A DNA stretch of 12,054 bases from DASUWK01 sp036378435 (GTDB lineage: Bacteria > Chloroflexota > Dormibacteria > Dormibacterales > Dormibacteraceae): positions 1-12,054 of the forward strand of contig DASUWK010000071.1 in NCBI GenBank assembly GCA_036378435.1. Direction: 5' to 3'. The position numbers were made by a program, and so were the translations under genes. Positions 6,123 through 12,054 of the stretch are shown here, in pieces; positions within the stretch are counted from its first letter, which is position 1; every line of letters starts with the position of its first letter. The notes beneath the pieces are model-generated. The model saw nothing but the letters and a program-made list of their open reading frames with translations, was not told the DNA's origin and made no database searches.

Positions 6123-7783
6123 GAGACTTCGAGACCCAGTCGCGCGCCGTCCCGCAGCCTGACGTAGCCCTCCGGGGTTATGCGCAGGTGCGGGATGGCC
6201 GCGGTGGTGAGAGTCTCGACCGTCTGCAGCGGATTCGGCAGCTCGCAGCCCAGCGCGCGCAGGGCGCCCTGCACCGCGCCCACCTGCTCGACCACCTCTG
6301 ACAGCGGCGCGAGCGACTGGACGCCCAGCAGCTCGGCCCTCCACTCGGCCCTGACTCGGCCGCCGGCAGCCACCACCGCGCCGCCGCGGAGCTCCACCAG
6401 CCGATCCAGCGCCAGGCGCATGTCCGCGGCGTCGTCCCCGACCACCGTGACCCCGGCCGACTCCCAGCCGGTCGTGAGGGCGACCGCGCCGCCGCCGAGC
6501 CCAAGTCCCAGCAGCAGCCCGCGGAAGGCCCGCGGCCGCCCGAATCGGTCGATGACGGCGACACGAAGTGCGCCCGACCCGTCCGTCTCCGCTTCCCGCG
6601 TCACGAGCGGCGCCACCAGCTCCATGGCGCGAAGGCGACCGGGCGGAGGCGCCTCCAAGAGCGAGGCGTCGAACTCGCCGACGTGCACGCTGTCCAGCAG
6701 CTCCGCCGTGTAGGTCTCAACGCCGGTGGCGGCCGGCGGCGCCCCGCCGACCAGGACCTCTTCGGGCCTGAGCGGTCCGGCGCGCGGGATCACCACCAGG
6801 TCCGCCAGCATGCCCGCTCCCAGGCCGCCCAGCCAGCGATCCAGACCGAAGCGCTCGGCCACGCTGAGGCTGCCCATCCGCCAGGCGGCAGCGAGCGGCA
6901 GGCCTTCGGCGACCGCCAGCTCGACCACGTGGTTGAGGCTCCGGCCGGCCGCGAGCTCGGGCGGCTCGACGCCGTCGGTGATGAAGGAGAGCCTGCGGAG
7001 CGACGCGCTCTCCTCGCGCCAGAGCTGGGCGATCTCCGGCAGGTCCTGCCGAGTCGCGCCGTGACGCGCGAAGCTGTGGAGACCGATGCGCAGGCGGTTC
7101 AGCAGGTCGCCGGCGCCGATCCCCTCGTGATCGTCACCCACGCCCCAGGCGGCCAGCGCGTTGAGGCTGGCCAGCCGGGCCCCGGCCCCATGCCCGGTCA
7201 CCACCTGCCCACGCTCCAAAGCCGCCTCGACGAGCGCTTCGGTGCGAGGATGGCCCCGCAACAGGTCTGCCCAGTAGATCTCGCCGACGCCCAGGACCAG
7301 CCGGTGGTCGAGGAGCGCGATCCACTCCTCGGCCGGCGCCAAGGACGCCTCGAAGCCGTCGTCCAGGCCGATCAGCGGCGGGATGGTCACGAAGACCCGG
7401 CCGGTAGCACGCTCGGCCTCGGTGAGGAAATCGCGCACGGCGCTGGGGCCGCCGACGTACGCGAACTCCATGGCCTCGATGACGGTGGTGGTGACACCGC
7501 ACGCCACCTGCCGCTCGGCGGTCGCCCGCAGCGAGATGCGGGAGGCATGGGTGTGGCCTTCGACGAGGCCGGGGCCGACCAGCCGCCCGGCGAGATCGAT
7601 GCGCCTGGTGTCAGGGCCGGCGAGAGCCTCAATGTCCGGACCGACGGCGGCGACACGCCCCCCCACCACCGCGACGCCCCAGCCGTCGAGGAGCTCCTCG
7701 GTGAAGACGTCGACGAGGCCGCCGCCGCTGATCAGCAGATCGGCCGGTTCGCGGCCCTGCGCCACGCGCGCCAGCCGGGACAT
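6119..7783 (-). CDS. Adenine deaminase family amidohydrolase, divergent substrate site
   Basis: The protein has 554 residues, near the 570-590 of adenine deaminases, which convert adenine to hypoxanthine and ammonia. Domain order fits: N-terminal composite sheet (REPADLLISGG), metal-dependent barrel at about 70-345, then the C-terminal adenine deaminase domain ending GCELPNPLQTVETL and PHLRITPEGY. Metal ligands appear intact: H77 and H79 (EGHTHA), E168 (GVGEIY), H198 (TGHGAG), H219 (DDHEG), D270 (FITDG). Several substrate-side motifs differ from the classical enzyme. HIESS after the HxH is ASRIS, DPHEI is replaced by EAMEF (103-107), TDDRHPDDL is TDGVEPPEL, and AHDSHN of the C-terminal domain is TGWESAG. 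The substrate may therefore not be adenine. ATG 7783 gives the family's usual N-terminus; an in-frame ATG at 7831 would add 16 residues. Confidence 0.85.
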   Translation of the reverse strand: MSRLARVAQGREPADLLISGGGLVDVFTEELLDGWGVAVVGGRVAAVGPDIEALAGPDTRRIDLAGRLVGPGLVEGHTHASRISLRATAERQVACGVTTTVIEAMEFAYVGGPSAVRDFLTEAERATGRVFVTIPPLIGLDDGFEASLAPAEEWIALLDHRLVLGVGEIYWADLLRGHPRTEALVEAALERGQVVTGHGAGARLASLNALAAWGVGDDHEGIGAGDLLNRLRIGLHSFARHGATRQDLPEIAQLWREESASLRRLSFITDGVEPPELAAGRSLNHVVELAVAEGLPLAAAWRMGSLSVAERFGLDRWLGGLGAGMLADLVVIPRAGPLRPEEVLVGGAPPAATGVETYTAELLDSVHVGEFDASLLEAPPPGRLRAMELVAPLVTREAETDGSGALRVAVIDRFGRPRAFRGLLLGLGLGGGAVALTTGWESAGVTVVGDDAADMRLALDRLVELRGGAVVAAGGRVRAEWRAELLGVQSLAPLSEVVEQVGAVQGALRALGCELPNPLQTVETLTTAAIPHLRITPEGYVRLRDGARLGLEVS

Positions 7784-7852
7784 GGTCTGGCGGCTCGGTG
7801 CGAGTGAGGCAGCCCCATGTCCGTGTCCCATTTCATTTACGTTAGTGACCCG
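7784..7852. promoter_or_regulatory. Divergent promoter region with overlapping -10-like boxes
   Basis: The AT-richest part reads TTTACGTTA. Read forward it gives TACGTT (7838-7843), a TANNNT box nine bases before the acyl-CoA dehydrogenase ATG at 7853. Read backward it gives TAACGT (7844-7839), another TANNNT box, with seven bases to an in-frame ATG at 7831 of the amidohydrolase. Neither gene has a clear Shine-Dalgarno sequence, so both could be made from very short leaders. No convincing -35 boxes are seen. Confidence 0.35.
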
Positions 7853-8983
7853 ATGGACTTCGCCTTCTCCGAAGAGCAGGACATGCTGCGCGCGTCTGCC
7901 CGCGACTTCCTCGCCAAGCAGGTGACATCCAAGAAGGTGCGCCAGCTGGCGGAGACGGACGACGGTTTCGACGCAGACCTCTGGAAGCGGATCGCCGAAA
8001 TCGGCTGGACGGGCCTCGGGATCCCCGAGGAGTACGGCGGAGTCGGCACCTTCCTGGACCTCGTGGTCGTGCTCGAGGAGGCCGGGCGCGCGCTGCTGCC
8101 AGGACCTTTCTTCACCACGATGGGGCTCGGCGTGCCGGTCCTGCTCGAGGCCGGGACGGAGGCTCAGAAGAAGCGGGTGCTTCCCGGGGTGGCGGCTGGT
8201 GACGCTCGGGTGACCCTCGCGATGACGGAGCCGGCCGGCCGGTGGGACTCCGGCGGCGTCGAGCTGCGGGCGGAGAAGTCGGGCGCGGGGTGGAAGCTGT
8301 CGGGCACGAAGCTCTTCGTCCCCGACGCCGCGATGTCGGAGCACATGGTCGTGGTTGCGCGAACCCGAGGCGGCGACGAAGAAGGCATCACGCTGTTCCT
8401 GCTCTCGGGCCGGCCTGACGGCCTGACCGTCGAGCCGCTCAAGACCATGGACCAGACCCGGCGCTGGTACGAGGTGCGTTTCGACGGGGTCGAGCTCCCG
8501 GACGACGCCGTGATGGGCGCCGCGGACCAGGGCTGGCCGCCGCTGAAACGAGCCCTCCAGTGGGGCGCGGCCGCGCTCTGCGCCGAGATGGTCGGCGGCT
8601 CGCAGTGGGTGCTCGACACGTCGGTCGAATACGCCAAGACGCGGCAGCAGTTCGGCAAGCCGATCGGCATCTACCAGGCCGTCTCGCACAAGCTCGCCGA
8701 CATGCTGCTGGAGGTCGAGTCGGCGCGCTCGGCCACCTACTACGCGGCGTGGACGGTCGACGCGGACGCTCCCGACCGCTCGATCGCGACCTCGATGGCG
8801 AAGGCCTACGCCTCAGACGCCTACCGCAAGGCCGCGGGCAACGGCATCCAGGTGCACGGCGGGATCGGCTTCACCTGGGAGCACGACATGCACCTCTACT
8901 TCAAGCGGGCGAAGTCGTCAGAGGTGACGCTCGGGGACGCGACTTACCACCGCGAGCTGGTCGCCCAGCACCTCGACCTCTAG
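7853..8983 (+). CDS. Acyl-CoA dehydrogenase, second paralogue lacking the usual catalytic Glu
   Basis: The 376-residue flavoprotein shows all three acyl-CoA dehydrogenase domains. These are MDFAFSEEQDMLRASARDFL and GLGIPEEYGGVGT at the N-terminus, a beta domain with AMTEPAG and LSGTKLFVPDA, and helices with YAKTRQQFGKPIGIYQAVSH and IQVHGGIGFTWEHDMHLYFK. The last motif, normally IYEGT, reads VTLGD, so leucine replaces the catalytic glutamate of medium-chain enzymes. This form is known in subunits of alpha2-beta2 dehydrogenases of actinobacterial sterol and branched-acid catabolism, where the partner subunit contributes to the active site. A heteromer with the 4551-5705 protein is possible but unproven. 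I start at ATG 7853; an in-frame ATG at 7817 would add 12 residues unlike family members. It is divergent from the amidohydrolase, and the convergent small gene ends 10 bases past its stop. Confidence 0.92.
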   Translation: MDFAFSEEQDMLRASARDFLAKQVTSKKVRQLAETDDGFDADLWKRIAEIGWTGLGIPEEYGGVGTFLDLVVVLEEAGRALLPGPFFTTMGLGVPVLLEAGTEAQKKRVLPGVAAGDARVTLAMTEPAGRWDSGGVELRAEKSGAGWKLSGTKLFVPDAAMSEHMVVVARTRGGDEEGITLFLLSGRPDGLTVEPLKTMDQTRRWYEVRFDGVELPDDAVMGAADQGWPPLKRALQWGAAALCAEMVGGSQWVLDTSVEYAKTRQQFGKPIGIYQAVSHKLADMLLEVESARSATYYAAWTVDADAPDRSIATSMAKAYASDAYRKAAGNGIQVHGGIGFTWEHDMHLYFKRAKSSEVTLGDATYHRELVAQHLDL

Positions 8984-8993
8984 GCGGTCCGAG

Positions 8994-9314
8994 CTACTCG
9001 CGCTCCCACTTGGGGTGCTTGCGGAAGAGCCCGCCCCAGCCGAGGTGGAACCAGCGCTCCTCTTTGTAGTCGGGTAGCGAGTCGAGCTCGCTGTGCCCGA
9101 CGTCGGTGTAGACGCGCTCGGTCGTGATCCGCTGCACGCGGTCGGCTGCCAGCTCGACCATCCGACCGTGCTTCAGCTTGACCGCGATGCCGTGGAAGAT
9201 GTCATCAGCTTCGTCGCCCATCAGCGATTCGGCCGTGCCGATCTCGTCGTTCTCGGAGCCGATAACCGGGGCGCGGTAGGGCATCGCCGTCCAGGCGACC
9301 TGCTGCTCGCTCAT
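8994..9314 (-). CDS. Small PRC-barrel-like hypothetical protein
   Basis: This 106-residue cytoplasmic protein has no membrane segment. The core pattern is GSENDEIGTAESLMGDEADDIFHGIAV, then KLKHGRMVELAADRVQRITTERVYTDV. It resembles PRC-barrel-type small beta folds: a strand with a G-x-IGT turn, a GDE/DIFHG loop, and a strand ending in an A-x-x-V-x-x-I element. The C-terminal tail (LPDYKEERWFHLGWGGLF) is Trp/Phe/Gly-rich and basic at the end. PRC-barrel proteins often bind RNA, photosynthetic complexes or membranes; none of these can be assigned here. The gene follows the membrane-protein gene by 18 bases and is probably the last gene of that operon. Its ATG (9314) has only a weak GGAT upstream. 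Confidence 0.72.
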   Translation of the reverse strand: MSEQQVAWTAMPYRAPVIGSENDEIGTAESLMGDEADDIFHGIAVKLKHGRMVELAADRVQRITTERVYTDVGHSELDSLPDYKEERWFHLGWGGLFRKHPKWERE

Positions 9315-9332
9315 CGCGATCCAGGTTAGCGG

Positions 9333-11102
9333 CTAGGTCACGCACTGGATCGGAGCCACGACATGTGAGCCAGAGCTGGGTGGGTTCCTGTCGCCGATCG
9401 ACAGGATGTTGTCGCTCCACTGCCCGCCGCCAGGTGGGAAGGGGAACGTCCGCGTGTATTCCTGGCCCGGATTCGCCTTGTACTCGACCAGCTGGAATAC
9501 GCCCGGTCCGCTGACCCTGATCTGGACCGGCGTTCCGGGTGCGATGCCGTTGATGGTCACGCCGAGGTAGAGGGTGCCGCCGGTCTTGCAGAGGTCTTGG
9601 TTCCCGACCTGCTGCGCGGTGCCAAAGGACAGCTGGTTGAAGGCGATGATCACGAAGGGCCCACCGACGTTCGAGGAACCGTTGGTCGGCGTGCCGTTGG
9701 TCGAGCCGCTGCTCGAGGCGGGAGGGGCCGGCAGCAGTGCGAGCGCCGCTGAGGGCGCTCCCTGCAAGGCGAACTGCGATGAGCTGGTCGACGAGCCCAG
9801 CGTGCTCGTGGTGGTCGTGCCGATCTCCTGCCACCTGTCGAGGCGGTAGACCGACGTCTCGGTGAAGTTGATGGTCGTGGCGCTCGTCGCCGAGTACATG
9901 CGGGAGTACTGGCGCTTGACCACGACGTAGGTCGCGGTGCCGCGGTGGAGGACGTTGGTCAGCGTGATCGTGCCGTCGTCCGTGTACGTCTGGGTCGTCG
10001 ACGTCGCCGACGAGCCTGGGGTCTGACATGTGCTCGTGAACGTCTTGGGCTGGTTCAGAACGAGTGAGGTCATGAAGAGTGGAAACGCCGGCTCGCAGGT
10101 TGTCGTGATCGGAGTGCCGCCGCCATTGCAAAGGTGGACGATCTCCTCTGTGCGGGCGACCATCGTGGGGCTGACGCCCTTCACATAGGTGATGCAGCTC
10201 CCACCCGTAGGAGTGTTCGGAAGCGTGTTCACGGTGAGGACGTCTCCCTGGTAAGTGATGTCCTCCATGCGTGTGAATGTCTGCGTACCGATCCGCTCGA
10301 TGTAGTTGGCGTGGCCCGTGACCGGCGTGCCGATGACCATTCCGGTTGACGAGCCGCCGAGCGTATTGGATGCCGAGTTTGCCGCCGGGGAGCCAAAGAA
10401 GCGTGAAGCGGTTACGAAGCCACCTAGGACCAACACCGCCACGACCGCGATCACCCCGAAAAAGCATCCGACGGGGCCCGCCCGGTCGTAGAGATCAGCG
10501 AACCAAGACCACAAGCTGCGGGATGGCGGCGACCAGCTCGGGGCGGAAGCAGGAATGGGGTTGGACGGCGCGGACGGCGACGGCGCCGGGAGCGGAGCCC
10601 CAAGAGTCGCTTCGGTGGGTGCGCCCGCGGCGTCGCCCTCCGCAGACGGGACGTTGAAGATGTCGCCGGTGTCGGCGCCGGGAGTCGTGACCATTGACAT
10701 CTTCACCGTTGCCGCCGGGGCTACCGTGACGTCGGTCGCGGACGCACCCGAGCCCTCCTGGCCGTCGGTCATCGTGACAACGACGTCCCGGGTGCTCGCG
10801 GGTGGAGTGAAGGCGGTCGATCCATCCTCCGAGGCGACTGGCTGAGGATCCTGAGGGGACGGCCCACTGATATTGCCGACCACGCCGTGCTCGGGCAGCG
10901 GCCCATCAGGCTCCGTCCCCAGGGCGCTGCTCAGCGCCGCGCCATCGTCTGGGAAGGCGCCCTTGAAATTGGGGTCGTACGAAAAGAGCCCAGGAGCGGT
11001 GTAGGCCTTGCTGGGATCTACCTCATAGTGCATTCCGCCTGGCGGCTCCTTGCCGGGACCGCCCGAAAGAAAGTTGAAGTCGGAGTAATCGGGCTCAGGC
11101 AT
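9333..11102 (-). CDS. Large single-pass membrane protein with Ser/Thr-rich extracytoplasmic region
   Basis: I do not recognise a named family for this 589-residue protein. Residues 1-205 are Pro/Ala/Asp/Ser-rich with no predicted fold (PAPSPSAPSNPIPAS near 172-186). One transmembrane helix lies at about 210-235 (VGCFFGVIAVVAVLVLGGFV). The remaining 350 residues are rich in Thr, Ser, Gly and beta-forming stretches. They hold six cysteines, at about 302, 324, 335, 358, 504 and 586, enough for three disulfides. A Ser/Gly/Asn linker at about 460-480 separates the last 110 residues, which look like an Ig-like beta domain (GVTINGIAPGTPVQIRVSGPG). I infer that the N-terminal half is cytoplasmic and the C-terminal half outside. 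The ATG at 11102 overlaps the upstream SnoaL-like stop by eight bases (ATGCCTGA). The gene appears less GC-rich than its neighbours. Confidence 0.85.
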   Translation of the reverse strand: MPEPDYSDFNFLSGGPGKEPPGGMHYEVDPSKAYTAPGLFSYDPNFKGAFPDDGAALSSALGTEPDGPLPEHGVVGNISGPSPQDPQPVASEDGSTAFTPPASTRDVVVTMTDGQEGSGASATDVTVAPAATVKMSMVTTPGADTGDIFNVPSAEGDAAGAPTEATLGAPLPAPSPSAPSNPIPASAPSWSPPSRSLWSWFADLYDRAGPVGCFFGVIAVVAVLVLGGFVTASRFFGSPAANSASNTLGGSSTGMVIGTPVTGHANYIERIGTQTFTRMEDITYQGDVLTVNTLPNTPTGGSCITYVKGVSPTMVARTEEIVHLCNGGGTPITTTCEPAFPLFMTSLVLNQPKTFTSTCQTPGSSATSTTQTYTDDGTITLTNVLHRGTATYVVVKRQYSRMYSATSATTINFTETSVYRLDRWQEIGTTTTSTLGSSTSSSQFALQGAPSAALALLPAPPASSSGSTNGTPTNGSSNVGGPFVIIAFNQLSFGTAQQVGNQDLCKTGGTLYLGVTINGIAPGTPVQIRVSGPGVFQLVEYKANPGQEYTRTFPFPPGGGQWSDNILSIGDRNPPSSGSHVVAPIQCVT

Positions 11103-11559
11103 CGGTCTGCCCGAGCTGCTGCCGAATCCGCTCCAAGTTGGAGAGGTTCCAGGCGGAGATGACTCGACCGGCTTCGTCGAACTGCCACAGGTCTGTCATC
11201 TCTGACTCGATGTGCTTGCCCGTAGCGGGTTTGTCCGCCGCAACCGGCCCGTCGTTCGTCCCGCTGATGGTGAAGCGCACTGCGACACGGCCGCGGTCGA
11301 GCTCGTAGGCGCGCAGGTTGCTCACCGTCAGATCAGAGAAAGCCCCCAGGAGTCCCGACAGACTGGCCTTGACCTCGGCGCGGGTCATACACGTCTTCTG
11401 CTCGTCAAGCTCCGGGATGGCGGCATCCAGGTCCTTGGCGTTGAGAGCCGCGTACGCGCGCATGGCGGTCTGAACGTGGACTGGCGCTTCGGTGAGGTCG
11501 CGCGGCTGCGCATCAGCCCGCACGGGCTGGGGCGTGACCCCGTCCTGGTCCTGCTGCAT
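11095..11559 (-). CDS. SnoaL/NTF2-like protein
   Basis: The 154-residue soluble protein fits the NTF2-like cone fold. An N-terminal helix (AMRAYAALNAKDLDAAIPEL) is followed by a helix with SLSGLLGAFSDLTVS, strands VAVRFTISGTNDGP and KHIESEMTDLWQF, and the closing DEAGRVISAWNLSNLERIRQQLG. The pattern F-D-x-x-G-R-V/I-x-x-x-W near the end is typical of SnoaL-like and ester-cyclase-like members. These act as cyclases, isomerases or non-enzymatic ligand binders, so no reaction is assigned. The acidic pair often needed for cyclase activity is not obvious. ATG 11559 is preferred over ATG 11565 because AGGAGG (11571-11566) is six bases from the former and touches the latter. Its stop lies inside the start of the membrane-protein gene, so both should be made together. 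Confidence 0.82.
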   Translation of the reverse strand: MQQDQDGVTPQPVRADAQPRDLTEAPVHVQTAMRAYAALNAKDLDAAIPELDEQKTCMTRAEVKASLSGLLGAFSDLTVSNLRAYELDRGRVAVRFTISGTNDGPVAADKPATGKHIESEMTDLWQFDEAGRVISAWNLSNLERIRQQLGQTDA

Positions 11560-11677
11560 CCCCATCCTCCTGCGCGGCGCGCCCGGCCCCGCGCTTGACG
11601 GCGCCCCAAGGGCGCCGATCGCGGGACTGTAGCACCGCCGGGGCGCTACGAGGAGGACAAGTTTTTTATGTCAGTTT
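11560..11677 (-). other. Spacer/leader with three hairpins between c-di-AMP receptor and SnoaL-like gene
   Basis: Read on the minus strand, the spacer holds three inverted repeats. The first is an 8-bp stem with one G-U pair, GTAGCGCC...GGTGCTAC (11649-11629), with a five-base loop. The second is a perfect 7-bp stem, GGCGCCC-N3-GGGCGCC (11616-11600). The third is a 6-bp stem, GCGCGG...CCGCGC (11594-11572), directly before the AGGAGG. On the plus strand the first would carry an A-C mismatch, so the pairing favours minus-strand RNA. None is followed by a T-run in that direction. An AT-rich patch (11660-11680) follows the receptor stop and may hold a promoter for the SnoaL-like operon; I could not place clean -10 and -35 boxes. 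Confidence 0.4.
11566..11571 (-). promoter_or_regulatory. Ribosome binding site deciding the SnoaL-like start
   Basis: A perfect AGGAGG is followed by ATGGGGATG. The first ATG has no spacer and the second has six bases, so the second (11559) is the likely start. It is the strongest ribosome binding site in the window together with GGAGG at 5751 and GGAGG at 12019. Confidence 0.75.
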
Positions 11678-12007
11678 TTACAGGCGTTCGAAGGAGTCGA
11701 CCGGCAGCACCCAGACCGTGGCGCCCCCCACCTGGACCTCGACCGGGTAGGGCATGAAGAACTCTCCGGGCTCGACCATGGGCGGGATCGGCGTGAGGTA
11801 CCGCTGGCGCTCGCGGCAGTTGTCGCGGAGGACCGTGATCGCGTTCTGCACGCGGTCGTCGTCGACGCCGATCAGCAGTGTCGCGTTGCCCTGCTGGAGG
11901 AAGCCGCCAGAAGAAGCCAGGCGCGTGACGGCGAAGCCGGCCTGCGACAGAGCCTGCACCGCGCCGCCTGCGTCCTCACCTTGCACGACCGCGACTACGA
12001 GCTTGAT
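11678..12007 (-). CDS. darA: Cyclic-di-AMP receptor, PstA/DarA family, with apparent ATC start
   Basis: This PII-like trimeric signal protein binds cyclic di-AMP; the downstream partner is unknown even in well-studied species. Counting from the ATC at 12007-12005, the protein has 109 residues, the same length I recall for S. aureus PstA. Known ligand-contact positions then fall in register: T28, G35-F36-L37 (SSGGFL), N41 and G47. Two other PstA contacts, N24 and R26, are Gly and Ala here. The C-terminus MPYPVEVQVGGATVWVLPVD is highly typical. The first strand IKLVVAVVQ corresponds to MKLIxAxVQ. No ATG, GTG or TTG exists in frame between the upstream in-frame TGA and residue 8. The first conventional start, GTG 11986, would delete the first strand. 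GGAGG (12019-12015) lies seven bases before the ATC. The gene overlaps the upstream reading frame's stop by 13 bases. Confidence 0.9.
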   Translation of the reverse strand: MKLVVAVVQGEDAGGAVQALSQAGFAVTRLASSGGFLQQGNATLLIGVDDDRVQNAITVLRDNCRERQRYLTPIPPMVEPGEFFMPYPVEVQVGGATVWVLPVDSFERL

Positions 12008-12054
12008 CTCGATACCTCCAGCAACGCGCTGACTCGCTCACGGACCGCCTCCTG
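11995..12054 (-). CDS. tmk: C-terminal end of upstream gene, probably thymidylate kinase (partial)
   Basis: An open frame enters from the right edge and ends at TAG 11997-11995 after 19 residues (QEAVRERVSALLEVSRSSS). The amphipathic EAVRERVSALL helix is what thymidylate kinase C-termini often look like. The gene order tmk followed by a PstA/DarA cyclic-di-AMP receptor is common in Firmicutes and some other Terrabacteria. The tail is too short to prove identity, so tmk is an inference from context. The frame itself is supported because it overlaps the receptor start by 13 bases, a usual arrangement in this window. Confidence 0.45.
   Translation of the reverse strand, partial: QEAVRERVSALLEVSRSSS
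12015..12019 (-). promoter_or_regulatory. Shine-Dalgarno sequence for the ATC-started c-di-AMP receptor
   Basis: GGAGG lies inside the 3' end of the upstream gene, seven bases before the ATC at 12007. Spacing to GTG 11986 would be 28 bases, too far. This site is the main argument that initiation happens at ATC, or that the true base is G. Confidence 0.7.

Noticed and set aside
6683..7807. 374-codon plus-strand open frame opposite the amidohydrolase
   Set aside because: The product is compositionally odd and matches nothing I recognise, whereas the minus strand shows all expected metal ligands in order.
7784..8689. Long minus-strand open frame that would extend the amidohydrolase to 856 residues
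   Set aside because: It lies antisense to the well-supported acyl-CoA dehydrogenase and reads as low-complexity Arg/His/Pro-rich sequence. The amidohydrolase family start lies at 7783.
9205..10467. 420-codon minus-strand frame overlapping the membrane protein
   Set aside because: It is an out-of-frame shadow rich in Arg, His and Asp. It conflicts with the membrane protein and also overlaps the small PRC-barrel-like gene.
11629..11667. Plus-strand terminator formed by the hairpin plus TTTTTT at 11662-11667
   Set aside because: The T-run is 12 bases past the stem, the stem has an A-C mismatch on that strand, and no plus-strand gene lies upstream.
1..12054. CRISPR arrays, tRNAs, insertion sequences or attachment sites
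   Set aside because: I saw no regularly spaced repeats, no cloverleaf-like sequence with a CCA end, no transposase or integrase motifs and no long flanking repeats.

Overview
The window looks like a dense, high-GC chromosomal segment from a soil-type bacterium of the Terrabacteria group. It combines GTG/TTG starts, 4-base GTGA gene overlaps, an F420-dependent-type luciferase-like oxidoreductase, two acyl-CoA dehydrogenases and a PstA/DarA-type cyclic-di-AMP receptor. That mix would suit Chloroflexota, Candidatus Dormibacterota or a deep actinobacterium, but the phylum is inferred from gene content. I see no tRNA, rRNA, CRISPR array, insertion sequence or integrase.

Region 1 (1-1273) is a minus-strand operon: queD-like 6-pyruvoyl/carboxy-tetrahydropterin synthase, folE (GTP cyclohydrolase I), then the N-terminus of a glycosyltransferase that runs off the left edge. 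FolE and the QueD-like enzyme catalyse consecutive pterin steps, towards 7-deazaguanine or tetrahydropterin products. Region 2 (1274-3577) holds a plus-strand class I methyltransferase overlapping an HhH-PHP protein that looks like PolX without its polymerase core. A winged-helix regulator lies convergent to it, and the two coding regions overlap by 50 bp.

Region 3 (3644-6122) is a plus-strand run: luciferase-like oxidoreductase, acyl-CoA dehydrogenase and a small uncharacterised protein. It suggests redox catabolism of an acyl-CoA or lipid-like substrate. Region 4 (6119-8983) has a divergent pair: an adenine-deaminase-family amidohydrolase (minus) with intact metal ligands but altered substrate-site motifs, and a second acyl-CoA dehydrogenase (plus) lacking the usual C-terminal catalytic glutamate.

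Region 5 (8994-12054) is all minus strand. The last 19 codons of what is probably thymidylate kinase (tmk) lead into a cyclic-di-AMP receptor whose only sensible start codon is ATC. A 118-nt spacer with three hairpins follows. Then comes a tightly packed unknown unit: a SnoaL/NTF2-like protein, a 589-residue single-pass membrane protein with a long Ser/Thr-rich outer region, and a small PRC-barrel-like protein. This unit beside a second-messenger receptor is the best candidate here for an undescribed system, but the link is positional only.

All three convergent gene junctions (3014-3063, 6119-6122, 8984-8993) leave no room for ordinary terminators. No stretch over 300 bases is free of genes.
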